IMG/VR virus record: IMGVR_UViG_3300047554_000329
Location: 1-64,000 of that record
Origin: a virus
Reading direction: 5' to 3' (one strand)
DNA length: 64,000 nucleotides
The notes below the pieces were generated by a model. That model saw only the letters and a program-made list of their open reading frames with translations, was not told where the DNA came from and did not search any database. Positions 12,700 to 22,482 of this stretch are shown here, piece by piece; the stretch's first letter is position 1; each line of letters starts with the position of its first letter. Both the position numbers and the translations under genes were made by a program.

Positions 12700-12913
12700 A
12701 CAAAAGAAAAACCCCAAGGTAGCGAACCAAGGGGTTTCTTTTTGAAAGAATAGAGAACAAGTTTCCGAATTGCAGTCACGGAACCTATCTAGCGAATTGC
12801 TCAAAGTCAATCATTGCTCAGAGGATACATTTCATTCTGACTAGTATCTCATCCACGGCTAACCATAGTTTGTTGTTTAACATTTCTTTTTGTTTCTCTA
12901 TTTAATTTTCAAT
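12700..12913 (-). ncRNA. Candidate ~210-nt small RNA
   Basis: A well-formed promoter (12920-12949) faces a strong intrinsic terminator (12737-12709) about 200 nt downstream, and the interval has no convincing gene. The only ORFs are 22 codons (12883-12818, MLNNKLWLAVDEILVRMKCIL) without a clear ribosome binding site and a 9-codon one overlapping its end. Either a regulatory RNA or a peptide mRNA is possible; the unusual full terminator with U-run favours an RNA product. Confidence 0.45.
12709..12737 (-). terminator. Strong intrinsic terminator, active on both strands
   Basis: AAACCCC (12709-12715) pairs with GGGGTTT (12731-12737). On the minus strand it is followed by TTCTTTTG, on the plus strand by CTTTTTG. 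It is one of very few hairpins in the minus-strand block with a U-run. Confidence 0.75.
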
Positions 12914-12919
12914 ACTTTT

Positions 12920-12949
12920 AGTATAGCATCTTGGACTGACATCTGTCAA
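12920..12949 (-). promoter_or_regulatory. Promoter with TTGACA -35 and TGTCAG, for the small RNA
   Basis: -35 TTGACA at 12949-12944, 18-bp spacer, -10 TATACT at 12925-12920, and a TGTCAG variant at 12941-12936 with the standard 10-nt gap. A GGCGTGTCGGA block (12961-12951) precedes the -35. Confidence 0.68.
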
Positions 12950-12963
12950 ATCCGACACGCCGA

Positions 12964-13110
12964 TTAGCGGATGAAGATTGCTTCTACGCTGTAGAAGTCA
13001 TCTCCTTCATAGCCACGGAAGATTGCTTCCGCTTGCTTGAAATCAACTACTAGAGATTCAACAATCTCCTTAGTCTCTTTTACCATTACATTCACTTGAT
13101 ATTTCATCAT
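12964..13110 (-). CDS. Small unknown protein (48 aa)
   Basis: MMKYQVNVMVKETKEIVESL, then VVDFKQAEAIFRGYEGDDFY and SVEAIFIR. Beta-helix-beta pattern. AGGAAAA upstream; the start could be either of two adjacent ATGs. Function unknown. Confidence 0.75.
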   Translation of the reverse strand: MMKYQVNVMVKETKEIVESLVVDFKQAEAIFRGYEGDDFYSVEAIFIR

Positions 13111-13164
13111 TTGATTTTTCCTATCTCTTAGATTCTTACTTATTTACTTTTTCTTTATACCCTT

Positions 13165-13194
13165 ATTATAGGCATAAGCTCAGACAAAAGTCAA
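13165..13194 (-). promoter_or_regulatory. TGTCYG-type promoter with TTGACT -35, for 13110->12964
   Basis: -35 TTGACT at 13194-13189, 18-bp spacer, -10 TATAAT at 13170-13165, TGTCTG at 13186-13181. GGCGTGTCGA (13205-13196) lies just upstream. Confidence 0.72.
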
Positions 13195-13266
13195 ATCGAC
13201 ACGCCGTATTTTGGGGAAATTTTTTATAGCGTTATAAAAAACGTTATATTCGAACAGATTTTCGAA

Positions 13267-13295
13267 GCCCGACCCACGCTGTCGGGCGTGTCGCC
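13267..13295 (-). terminator. GTCGGGC hairpin, copy 2 of the 29-bp repeat
   Basis: GCCCGAC (13267-13273) pairs with GTCGGGC (13281-13287); identical to 11993-12021 over 29 bases. Closes the 13483->13305 cassette. Confidence 0.55.
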
Positions 13296-13304
13296 CTGGT
13301 AGCC

Positions 13305-13415
13305 CTATGGGATTAGACCTGCTGCCCATAGCAATAGGCTAACACTGCCTAGCACTAGCACACTGGCGAGGGTAACCATTATGACAATGGTCAAGTCATC
13401 TACTAGGTTACGCAT
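13305..13415 (-). CDS. Membrane miniprotein (36 aa)
   Basis: MRNLVDDLTIVIMVTLASVL, then VLGSVSLLLWAAGLIP: about 26 hydrophobic residues, one membrane helix with an acidic N-terminus. The ATG overlaps the upstream TAA. Role unknown. Confidence 0.7.
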   Translation of the reverse strand: MRNLVDDLTIVIMVTLASVLVLGSVSLLLWAAGLIP

Positions 13416-13483
13416 TAGTTACACCATAGGCAGTTGATGTCGTCACAAGGGTTTTCTTCTGAGTAGTCTTCGTTTTCGTTCAT
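13415..13483 (-). CDS. Cys-containing acidic peptide (22 aa)
   Basis: MNENEDYSEENPCDDINCLW ending CN, with three Cys in 9 residues. AAGGAGAAACC upstream of the ATG and a TAATG overlap with the next gene make it a credible small gene. Could coordinate a metal or form disulphides. Confidence 0.62.
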   Translation of the reverse strand: MNENEDYSEENPCDDINCLWCN

Positions 13484-13505
13484 TTGGTTTCTCCTTCTTG
13501 ATTAC

Positions 13506-13530
13506 AGTTTACTTGATAGGTCAGACATTT
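13506..13530 (-). promoter_or_regulatory. TGTCYG-type promoter for 13483->13305
   Basis: -10 TAAACT at 13511-13506; TGTCTG at 13527-13522; 10-nt gap. Confidence 0.62.
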
Positions 13531-13645
13531 ATCGGTTGCGAACAAGGTCACGAACCTTGTCGATAAACCAACCTAGGGCTGGAGCGATAAGCACAAAGCC
13601 TAAGCCTAGGGCTACTACTGTTAGGATTGCTGTTACTACTGACAT
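13529..13645 (-). CDS. Membrane miniprotein (38 aa)
   Basis: MSVVTAILTVVALGLGFVLI, then APALGWFIDKVRDLVRNR: membrane helix with a basic cytoplasmic-type tail. AAAGGAAAAG upstream; stop in the next promoter's TAAATGTC. Unknown role. Confidence 0.72.
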   Translation of the reverse strand: MSVVTAILTVVALGLGFVLIAPALGWFIDKVRDLVRNR

Positions 13646-13674
13646 TTTCTTTTCCTTTGCTTCCTTGTAGTTAC

Positions 13675-13699
13675 AGTCTATACCACTGGGCAGACATTT
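13675..13699 (-). promoter_or_regulatory. TGTCYG-type promoter for 13645->13529
   Basis: -10 TAGACT at 13680-13675; TGTCTG at 13696-13691; 10-nt gap. Confidence 0.6.
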
Positions 13700-13800
13700 T
13701 GGGGGATTTTAACGTATATCTTATGTAACAATTTGGTAACGAAGCCCGACCCCAAAATCCTGGATTTGTCAAGTCCAAGCTTGGGCGTGTCGCAGGGTAT

Positions 13801-13905
13801 CTAGTGAGTGTCTAGCCAGTGCATTACAAAAGCAACAGCACCAACACCTAGAGCAGTCACGCCTAAGATTATCCAGACAAATAGTTGAAACATTTCCCAG
13901 TTCAT
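13801..13905 (-). CDS. Membrane miniprotein (34 aa)
   Basis: MNWEMFQLFVWIILGVTALG, then VGAVAFVMHWLDTH: one membrane helix. The ATG overlaps the TAA of the upstream gene (TAATG). Unknown role. Confidence 0.7.
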   Translation of the reverse strand: MNWEMFQLFVWIILGVTALGVGAVAFVMHWLDTH

Positions 13906-14075
13906 TAGTTACCTACCTTTTCGTTGATACGGATAGCAGAACCTGCCTTGATTACGCCTACTAGAGCAGTAGCCTTCTTCATTGCTTGCTCACCATAGTA
14001 AGCAGACACTACTACCTTGAACGCTTCACCGTTCATTAGGTAACCGCCTACTTGCCATTCAGTCATTCTGTTCAT
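13905..14075 (-). CDS. Unknown small basic protein (56 aa)
   Basis: MNRMTEWQVGGYLMNGEAFK, then VVVSAYYGEQAMKKATALVG and VIKAGSAIRINEKVGN; beta-alpha-beta pattern. AAAGGTAAAC upstream of the ATG. First gene of the pair 14075->13801. Confidence 0.75.
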   Translation of the reverse strand: MNRMTEWQVGGYLMNGEAFKVVVSAYYGEQAMKKATALVGVIKAGSAIRINEKVGN

Positions 14076-14099
14076 TAGTTTACCTTTCTTGTTGTTATT

Positions 14100-14124
14100 A
14101 GTTTAGCAGATACCACAGACATTT
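14100..14124 (-). promoter_or_regulatory. TGTCYG-type promoter for 14075->13801
   Basis: -10 TAAACT at 14105-14100; TGTCTG at 14121-14116; 10-nt gap. Confidence 0.62.
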
Positions 14125-14293
14125 AGTCACAAAAGTAGCAACCGAATGAGTCATCGACAATAGCACCACACTGGTCACAGTCAGGGTATCGCTCTGGAGT
14201 CATTGCATCAGCGAGGGCTATGTTATCACGCTCAATCTTGTCAGCGTTCAACTGTGCTACTAGGTTTGCTACATACTCTAGGTCTACTGTCAT
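14123..14293 (-). CDS. Zinc-ribbon protein (56 aa)
   Basis: MTVDLEYVANLVAQLNADKI helix, then ERDNIALADAMTPERYPDCD and QCGAIVDDSFGCYFCD. CDQC with CYFC gives a C-terminal four-Cys zinc ribbon. AAGGACAG precedes the ATG; the longer reading crosses the promoter. Confidence 0.77.
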   Translation of the reverse strand: MTVDLEYVANLVAQLNADKIERDNIALADAMTPERYPDCDQCGAIVDDSFGCYFCD

Positions 14294-14322
14294 TTTTCTG
14301 TCCTTTGCTTCCTTGTGATTAC

Positions 14323-14347
14323 AGTCTATACCATAGCACAGACATTT
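14323..14347 (-). promoter_or_regulatory. TGTCYG-type promoter for 14293->14123
   Basis: -10 TAGACT at 14328-14323; TGTCTG at 14344-14339; 10-nt gap. Confidence 0.6.
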
Positions 14348-14475
14348 ATTACCAAACACGCCAAATAAATGTAACAATTTCGGGGAAAAATCGTTATAGT
14401 TCTTAGCTTGACAAATCTCAAAATTTGGGTCGGGCATTTTTTTGTGGGAATGTCAAGCGACACGCCCAAACAAAG

Positions 14476-14640
14476 TTAGTTTTTGTGAGTAACTACTTTG
14501 TTGAAAGTGTAGTTTGCATAACCACTCTTTGACTTTACAGCAACACTCGTTACTGTAGGTTCACACTTGCAAGTTCCGTTTAGAGTGTGACCACTCATTA
14601 GGTCTACTACTGAACCGTTTTCGATTTTGTTTACTAGCAT
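14476..14640 (-). CDS. Small protein with CKC motif (54 aa)
   Basis: MLVNKIENGSVVDLMSGHTL, then NGTCKCEPTVTSVAVKSKSG and YANYTFNKVVTHKN; beta-rich. Upstream AGAGAAATGAGAAATAAA gives only a weak ribosome binding site; an upstream in-frame ATG is possible. Unknown role. Confidence 0.68.
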   Translation of the reverse strand: MLVNKIENGSVVDLMSGHTLNGTCKCEPTVTSVAVKSKSGYANYTFNKVVTHKN

Positions 14641-14705
14641 TTTATTTCTCATTTCTCTTAGATTCTTACTTTTTATTTTCACTATTAACTTTTCTTCTTG
14701 CTATT

Positions 14706-14730
14706 AGTATACAGACCCCCACGGACATTA
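14706..14730 (-). promoter_or_regulatory. TGTCYG-type promoter for 14640->14476
   Basis: -10 TATACT at 14711-14706; TGTCCG at 14727-14722; 10-nt gap. This is the last member of the class in the window. Confidence 0.66.
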
Positions 14731-14899
14731 TGCAAGTTTTAGCTGTAACATTAGGTAACATTTCTATAACGGATGGGTGCATAGTGTGCTCACTAAAAAA
14801 GAGGGGTGCCGTATAGGATACGTGTATCATTCATCTTTACAAAATATTCAGATTTTTGCCAATTTGAAAATTTTTTCAGATTTTCAGATTTTGGGGGTA

Positions 14900-15013
14900 T
14901 CAGATGTGTACTTCTGCTCCATACCACATAGCAATAGCTGCATATAGACAAATAAAGCCTATGCCTGATACGATAAGTGCAAAGACTTCAGCCCAATCAA
15001 TTTTCTTTTTCAT
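14900..15013 (-). CDS. Membrane miniprotein (37 aa)
   Basis: MKKKIDWAEVFALIVSGIGF, then ICLYAAIAMWYGAEVHI: basic start, one membrane helix. It overlaps the end of the preceding gene by 17 nt. Last gene of the 15427->14900 operon; the roughly 170 bases downstream to 14730 hold AAAATCTG repeats and no gene. Confidence 0.68.
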   Translation of the reverse strand: MKKKIDWAEVFALIVSGIGFICLYAAIAMWYGAEVHI

Positions 15014-15224
15014 TCATTCTCTCTTTCGCATATGCGTGGCGGTATGTTTTATGAAAAGCTTTAGCATATATATGCATTTCTACAATATCTGGAAACACAC
15101 CTAGGTCTTTCTTGATAGCAGCTAAACATTTTTCGTGGATATAATCCTTTGAAAGTTCGTTGTAATAACGTCTATATTGTTTAAATTTTCGAAGGTACAT
15201 AAAAGCGAAGCTTTCTTGATTCAC
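14997..15224 (-). CDS. Unknown Tyr/Lys-rich protein (75 aa)
   Basis: VNQESFAFMYLRKFKQYRRY from a GTG that overlaps the upstream TGA (GTGA), with AAGGACA upstream. Basic and helical, containing YNELSKDYIHEKCLAAIKKD. A TTG one codon earlier is an alternative start. Function unknown. Confidence 0.72.
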   Translation of the reverse strand: MNQESFAFMYLRKFKQYRRYYNELSKDYIHEKCLAAIKKDLGVFPDIVEMHIYAKAFHKTYRHAYAKERMNEKEN

Positions 15225-15427
15225 CAATGTCCTTCAGGACACTTAGCTTGAACAAGGGTAGTCTTAAGTCTCATAAAACAACCACATTTGCGACATCTTT
15301 GTAAATTTTTGGCAAACCAGGGACACGTGTTACAAATTGCTAGACGAGCTTCTACTTGTTCTCTGTCTGCTTTTTGCTGGTTATGGTCAAAAAGGTCTAA
15401 AAATTCGACATCGCCGTTATCTTTCAT
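15221..15427 (-). CDS. Zinc-ribbon phage protein (68 aa), leaderless
   Basis: After an acidic N-terminus come CNTCPWFAKNLQRCRKCGC (about 33-51) and CPEGHW at the end. The order CxxCPxF...CxxCGCFM.LK...A.CP...W is a recurrent small phage zinc-ribbon architecture of unknown function. The ATG lies 7 nt after TATAAT, so the mRNA is probably leaderless. First gene of a three-gene operon transcribed away from the virion genes. Confidence 0.8.
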   Translation of the reverse strand: MKDNGDVEFLDLFDHNQQKADREQVEARLAICNTCPWFAKNLQRCRKCGCFMRLKTTLVQAKCPEGHW

Positions 15428-15434
15428 AAGATAT

Positions 15435-15443
15435 ATTATAACA
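15435..15443 (-). promoter_or_regulatory. Extended -10 promoter for 15427->14900
   Basis: TGTTATAAT (minus strand, 15443-15435), an extended -10 of the type used by the virion genes; no TGTCYG at the fixed distance. Confidence 0.6.
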
Positions 15444-15555
15444 CATATGGGGCTGTTAAGCCCTGGTGGTGTTTGGTTTACTCTATTTTCACGCCGAAAA
15501 ACTTACGCCGAGCTTTTTACCGCCGTATTTATATTCAGAAAACTAAATAATCATA

Positions 15556-15561
15556 TATAAT
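15556..15561 (+). promoter_or_regulatory. -10 box for 15569-15841 (leaderless)
   Basis: TATAAT 7 nt before the ATG. No clear -35. It diverges from the 15435 promoter; the 115 bases between hold no gene. Confidence 0.5.
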
Positions 15562-15568
15562 TGAGAGT

Positions 15569-15841
15569 ATGACAATGTTAGAATCAGTGCTTGCTATTAC
15601 TATTAGTATTTCAACAATCATAACGACTATTGGTTTAGGAGTTAAATGGTTAGTCAAACACTACTTCGAAGAAATCAAGAAAGAAATCAAACCTAATAGT
15701 GGTTCTTCTATGAAAGACCAAGTAACTAGATTAGAATCAAGAACTGAAGCTGTAGAAGAAAAAATAGACAAACTATATGATTTGTTAATTACGCAAGGTG
15801 TAAGAACAGTTTCATCAAGAACTAAAAAATCCGACGATTGA
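15569..15841 (+). CDS. Membrane protein with C-terminal coiled coil (90 aa)
   Basis: Residues about 5-30 (ESVLAITISISTIITTIGLGV...) are one membrane helix, followed by a Lys/Glu-rich stretch and a heptad region (about 50-72). One-helix-plus-coiled-coil proteins of this size are often called holin-like in phages of Gram-positive hosts, but nothing here proves a lysis role. First plus-strand gene after the divergent region. Confidence 0.72.
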   Translation: MTMLESVLAITISISTIITTIGLGVKWLVKHYFEEIKKEIKPNSGSSMKDQVTRLESRTEAVEEKIDKLYDLLITQGVRTVSSRTKKSDD

Positions 15842-15927
15842 TTATTATTATATATTTAATATATATCTTATAGTTTAATATATTTATATATTATATATAT
15901 CATCTATCTATCTATTAATATATATAG
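15842..15927. other. AT-only stretch
   Basis: About 85 bases composed almost wholly of A and T with repeated TATAT and CTATCTAT steps. Such DNA melts easily. Together with the DnaA box at 16006 it could be a DNA-unwinding element, or simply a bent or insulating spacer between divergent transcription units. Confidence 0.5.
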
Positions 15928-16005
15928 TACCACACGCCGAACGTTTGTCAAGCCCTTTTTTGCATATTTTATGATAACTTTTAGATAACGATTTTATTCA
16001 CAGAG

Positions 16006-16028
16006 TTATCCACAGGTTGTGATATAAT
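16006..16028 (+). promoter_or_regulatory. DnaA box joined to an extended -10 promoter
   Basis: TTATCCACA at 16006-16014, then TTGTGATATAAT with the -10 at 16023-16028. The same TTGTGATATAAT 12-mer recurs before the fibre genes at 20692-20703 and 23271-23282. The DnaA box lies where the -35 should be. Confidence 0.6.
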
Positions 16029-16034
16029 ATATTT

Positions 16035-16089
16035 GCTAGTATCTTTGGTGTCTCTCTCACATACCCACCGCCGAGGATACTAGCTTTTT
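16035..16089 (+). ncRNA. Short hairpin transcript / attenuator
   Basis: Starting just downstream of the 16023 -10 box, GCTAGTATC (16035-16043) pairs with GATACTAGC (16076-16084), followed by TTTTTC. The promoter should thus yield an RNA of about 55-60 nt that ends in an intrinsic terminator. It may be a small regulatory RNA or an attenuator limiting read-through into the virion operon. Confidence 0.5.
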
Positions 16090-16105
16090 CTTTGATTATA
16101 TGGTG

Positions 16106-16111
16106 TATAAT
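16106..16111 (+). promoter_or_regulatory. -10 box for 16121-16501 (near-leaderless)
   Basis: TATAAT (with TG directly before it) 9 nt upstream of the ATG at 16121; predicted leader 0-3 nt. Confidence 0.58.
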
Positions 16112-16120
16112 GATATTACT

Positions 16121-19623
<3,503 letters not shown>

Positions 19624-19646
19624 TAGTATTTGAACATAGGAGAGAT

Positions 19647-20702
19647 GTGAAGATAGCAGTTTATACAATTGCACTTAATGAAGAAAAGTTTGTAGAGCGA
19701 TGGGCAGAGTCTTGCAAGGATGCCGATTATCGCCTGATTCTTGATACTGGCTCTACAGATAGCACGGTAGACAAGGCATATGAAAATGGCGTAGAAGTAT
19801 TCTCTGCATCAGTTAAACCATGGAGATTTGACGATGCTCGCAACGCATCTCTTGCCCTAATACCTGACGATATTGACATCTGCATCTCTCTTGACATGGA
19901 CGAAGTTCTTGTCCCAGGCTGGCGTGAGCACCTTGAAAAAATTAATTCAGAAACAACTAGACCAAGATATAAATATACTTGGTCATGGAATCAGGACGGT
20001 ACTCCAGGATTAGAATATGGTGGAGATAAAATTCATGCTCGTCATGGATACCGTTGGAAGCATCCAGTACACGAAGTCCTAACAACAGATAGAATAAACG
20101 AGGTTCAAGAATGGACTGATTTAGAAATTCATCATTATCCAGATAGCACAAAATCTCGTGGACAATACTTTCCGCTTCTTGAGCTTGCCATAAAGGAAGA
20201 CCCAACAGATGATAGGAATGCCTTTTATTATGCAAGAGAGCTTTTTTATCACGGTGCTTATGCAAGTGCAACAAAAGAGTTTAGACGCTACCTAGAATTG
20301 CCAAAAGCAGTTTGGGGACCAGAGCGTTCAGCAGCATATAGATTTCTTGCAAAGTGTAATCCAGAAATTGCAGATACATATTTGGTTGGGGCGATTAGAG
20401 AAGCACCAGATAGGCGAGAGCCATATGTAGATTTTTCGAAATGGTGCTATGACAATGAGCAGTGGAGCGATTGCTATAACTATGCCTTGACAGCATTGAG
20501 AATAAAGAATAAACCACTTGACTACCTTTGTGAAGACTTTGCTTGGGGAGCATTGCCATATGACCTAGCAGCAATTTCTGCGTGGCACTTAAAAAGATAT
20601 TCTAAAGCAGTTCAGTACATAAACAAAGCACTAGAGATAGAGCCAGATAATGAAAGATTTCTGAATAACTTAGCATTCTTCAAAAGCAAGATTGTGATAT
20701 AA
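19647..20702 (+). CDS. Family-2-like glycosyltransferase with TPR-like tail (351 aa)
   Basis: MKIAVYTIALNEEKFVERWA, nucleotide-binding ILDTGSTDST (31-40) and the metal-binding DMD (83-85) in ISLDMDEVLVPGW are hallmarks of a GT-A fold GT2 enzyme that moves a sugar from an NDP-sugar. The C-terminal part (about 200-351) has helix pairs such as ALRIKN..., YINKALEIEPDNERFL resembling tetratricopeptide repeats. GTG start with AGGAGAGAT directly upstream. Lying right behind the Gly-Pro-Thr fibre, it may glycosylate that protein; host cell-wall modification is the alternative. Confidence 0.85.
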   Translation: MKIAVYTIALNEEKFVERWAESCKDADYRLILDTGSTDSTVDKAYENGVEVFSASVKPWRFDDARNASLALIPDDIDICISLDMDEVLVPGWREHLEKINSETTRPRYKYTWSWNQDGTPGLEYGGDKIHARHGYRWKHPVHEVLTTDRINEVQEWTDLEIHHYPDSTKSRGQYFPLLELAIKEDPTDDRNAFYYARELFYHGAYASATKEFRRYLELPKAVWGPERSAAYRFLAKCNPEIADTYLVGAIREAPDRREPYVDFSKWCYDNEQWSDCYNYALTALRIKNKPLDYLCEDFAWGALPYDLAAISAWHLKRYSKAVQYINKALEIEPDNERFLNNLAFFKSKIVI

Positions 20703-20703
20703 T
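20692..20703 (+). promoter_or_regulatory. Extended -10 promoter for 20710-22482 (leaderless)
   Basis: TTGTGATATAAT with the -10 at 20698-20703, overlapping the stop of the glycosyltransferase; ATG 6 nt downstream. Confidence 0.62.
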
Positions 20704-20709
20704 CTATCT

Positions 20710-22482
20710 ATGACCACAGAACTTACCCTAAGCGATGTTACCGTAACAATCCCAGCACTTGGTGACGCTGCAAACATTGTAACTGCCTTTACTGATTATC
20801 ACACTGACATGGCAGCAGCTGTAGCAGTTCTAGCAAGGTCAACAAACACTTTTACAGGGGACGTTGCAGTTAACGGTGGGGATATTACTACTACCGCAAC
20901 AACAGCAACACTATTCAATGCAAATGCTACCACTCTAAGTTTTGGAGGTGCTGCAGCAACACTAACCATTGGTGCTACGACTGGAACAGCAACTATTAGA
21001 AATGCAACAGTAGCAATTACAAATGCTGCAACAATTGGAACAACCCTTGCTGTGACTGGTAACACTACTCTTACTGGAGACTTAGCTGTAAATGGTGGAG
21101 ACCTGACATCATCAGCATCTACCTTTAACCTATTAGCATCTCCAACAACTGTAAGTTTTGCAGCAGCAGGAGCAACATTGACAATAGGAGCAACAACAGG
21201 AACTGCAACAATCAGAAATGCTACAGTTGCAGTCACAAACGCACTAACTGTTGGAACGACATTGGCAGTAACTGGAAACACAACGCTTACTGGAGACCTT
21301 GCCGTTAATGGTGGAGACATTACAACCACAGCAACTGGAACCGCAACAGTATTTAACACAAATGCAACAACGCTAAACATTGGTGGAGCAGCCACAACAG
21401 TATCTATTGGTGCTACGACTGGAACGACTACAGTAAATAATGACCTTTTGCTAAATACTGGCAAAACAATTATTTTTGAAGGTGCTACAGCTGACGCATA
21501 TGAAACTATTCTCACAGTAGTTGACCCAACAGCAGATAGAACCATTACGCTTCCAAATGCAACTGGATATGCAGCACTAACATCTTCTACAACTGGAGTA
21601 ATTACACTAGGAACAGATACTAGCGGAAACTATGTGGCTTCTGTTGCTACAGGCTCTGGTCTTAGTGGTGGAGCTAGCGGTTCCGAGGGTGCTGCAATTA
21701 GCCTTGGTATCGATACAGCGGTAGTTACAACCCTAACTGGTTCTCAAACACTTACAAATAAAACTTTGACATCTCCATCAATAAATACAGCTATAAATAT
21801 GGCATCTGGGGCAACTATTGTTTTTGAAGGTGCTACTGCAGATGCTTACGAAACAACGCTTACTGTAGTAGACCCAACGGTAAGCGATAAAACAATTATC
21901 CTACCAGATGCAAACGGAACAGTATCTGTTCAGAATATGCTCGTCATTGCTTCAGATGTTACAGACTCTATTTCAACTACAACAAGCACTAGCAAAACAT
22001 CGGACGCACTAGGAAAACTATTTCCAGCAGCAGCAAATACAACATATAAAATTGATTTTGCTATCCATGTATATCACAGCCTTTCTGGTCCAACTGGAAA
22101 TGGAGACGCAACACTCTCATTTAGGTTTGCTTTGCCATCTGGGGCAACTATTAAGTCAGATTTTGACTACAGACTTGACGCAGCAGCAGAAGGAGACGCA
22201 GGTGCAGTTTCATCAGTATATAAAGAGATTAGCTCTTCAAGCACAGACATAATTACCATAGACTCAGTTGTCTCTACTTCAAATAACGGCTATACAGTAA
22301 TCAAGGGGGCTGGTATTGTTCGTGTTGGTGCAACTAGTGGCGACATTGGACCAACGCTATACCTTATTGCAAATAACGTAGGAAATACATCTTTAGTATC
22401 ATTTACAACAGCAGCTGATTCATATTGCATCGTTGAACCAATTGGAACTACTGGAGAAATTAATACTGGTAGCTGGGCATAA
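20710..22482 (+). CDS. Repeat-containing tail fibre (590 aa)
   Basis: Tandem blocks of about 60 residues, each with LTIGATTGTATIRNA, TTLAVTGNTTLTGDL and AVNGGDITTTAT, fill residues 45-250: a beta-helical or beta-prism shaft. GATADAYETxLTVVDPT occurs twice (about 255 and 375). The C-terminal domain (about 420-590) ends IVEPIGTTGEINTGSWA and matches in outline the end of the 23293 product, so it may be a shared receptor-binding head. Leaderless start. Confidence 0.8.
   Translation: MTTELTLSDVTVTIPALGDAANIVTAFTDYHTDMAAAVAVLARSTNTFTGDVAVNGGDITTTATTATLFNANATTLSFGGAAATLTIGATTGTATIRNATVAITNAATIGTTLAVTGNTTLTGDLAVNGGDLTSSASTFNLLASPTTVSFAAAGATLTIGATTGTATIRNATVAVTNALTVGTTLAVTGNTTLTGDLAVNGGDITTTATGTATVFNTNATTLNIGGAATTVSIGATTGTTTVNNDLLLNTGKTIIFEGATADAYETILTVVDPTADRTITLPNATGYAALTSSTTGVITLGTDTSGNYVASVATGSGLSGGASGSEGAAISLGIDTAVVTTLTGSQTLTNKTLTSPSINTAINMASGATIVFEGATADAYETTLTVVDPTVSDKTIILPDANGTVSVQNMLVIASDVTDSISTTTSTSKTSDALGKLFPAAANTTYKIDFAIHVYHSLSGPTGNGDATLSFRFALPSGATIKSDFDYRLDAAAEGDAGAVSSVYKEISSSSTDIITIDSVVSTSNNGYTVIKGAGIVRVGATSGDIGPTLYLIANNVGNTSLVSFTTAADSYCIVEPIGTTGEINTGSWA

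Noticed and set aside
306-14730. CRISPR-like array made of the repeated intergenic words
   Set aside because: The repeats are unevenly spaced, vary in sequence, and consistently sit at promoter positions; spacers are genes.
20799-21545. 248-codon minus-strand ORF in the 20710 fibre gene
   Set aside because: Mirror of a Thr/Ala-rich repeat; no start signal and no known protein features.
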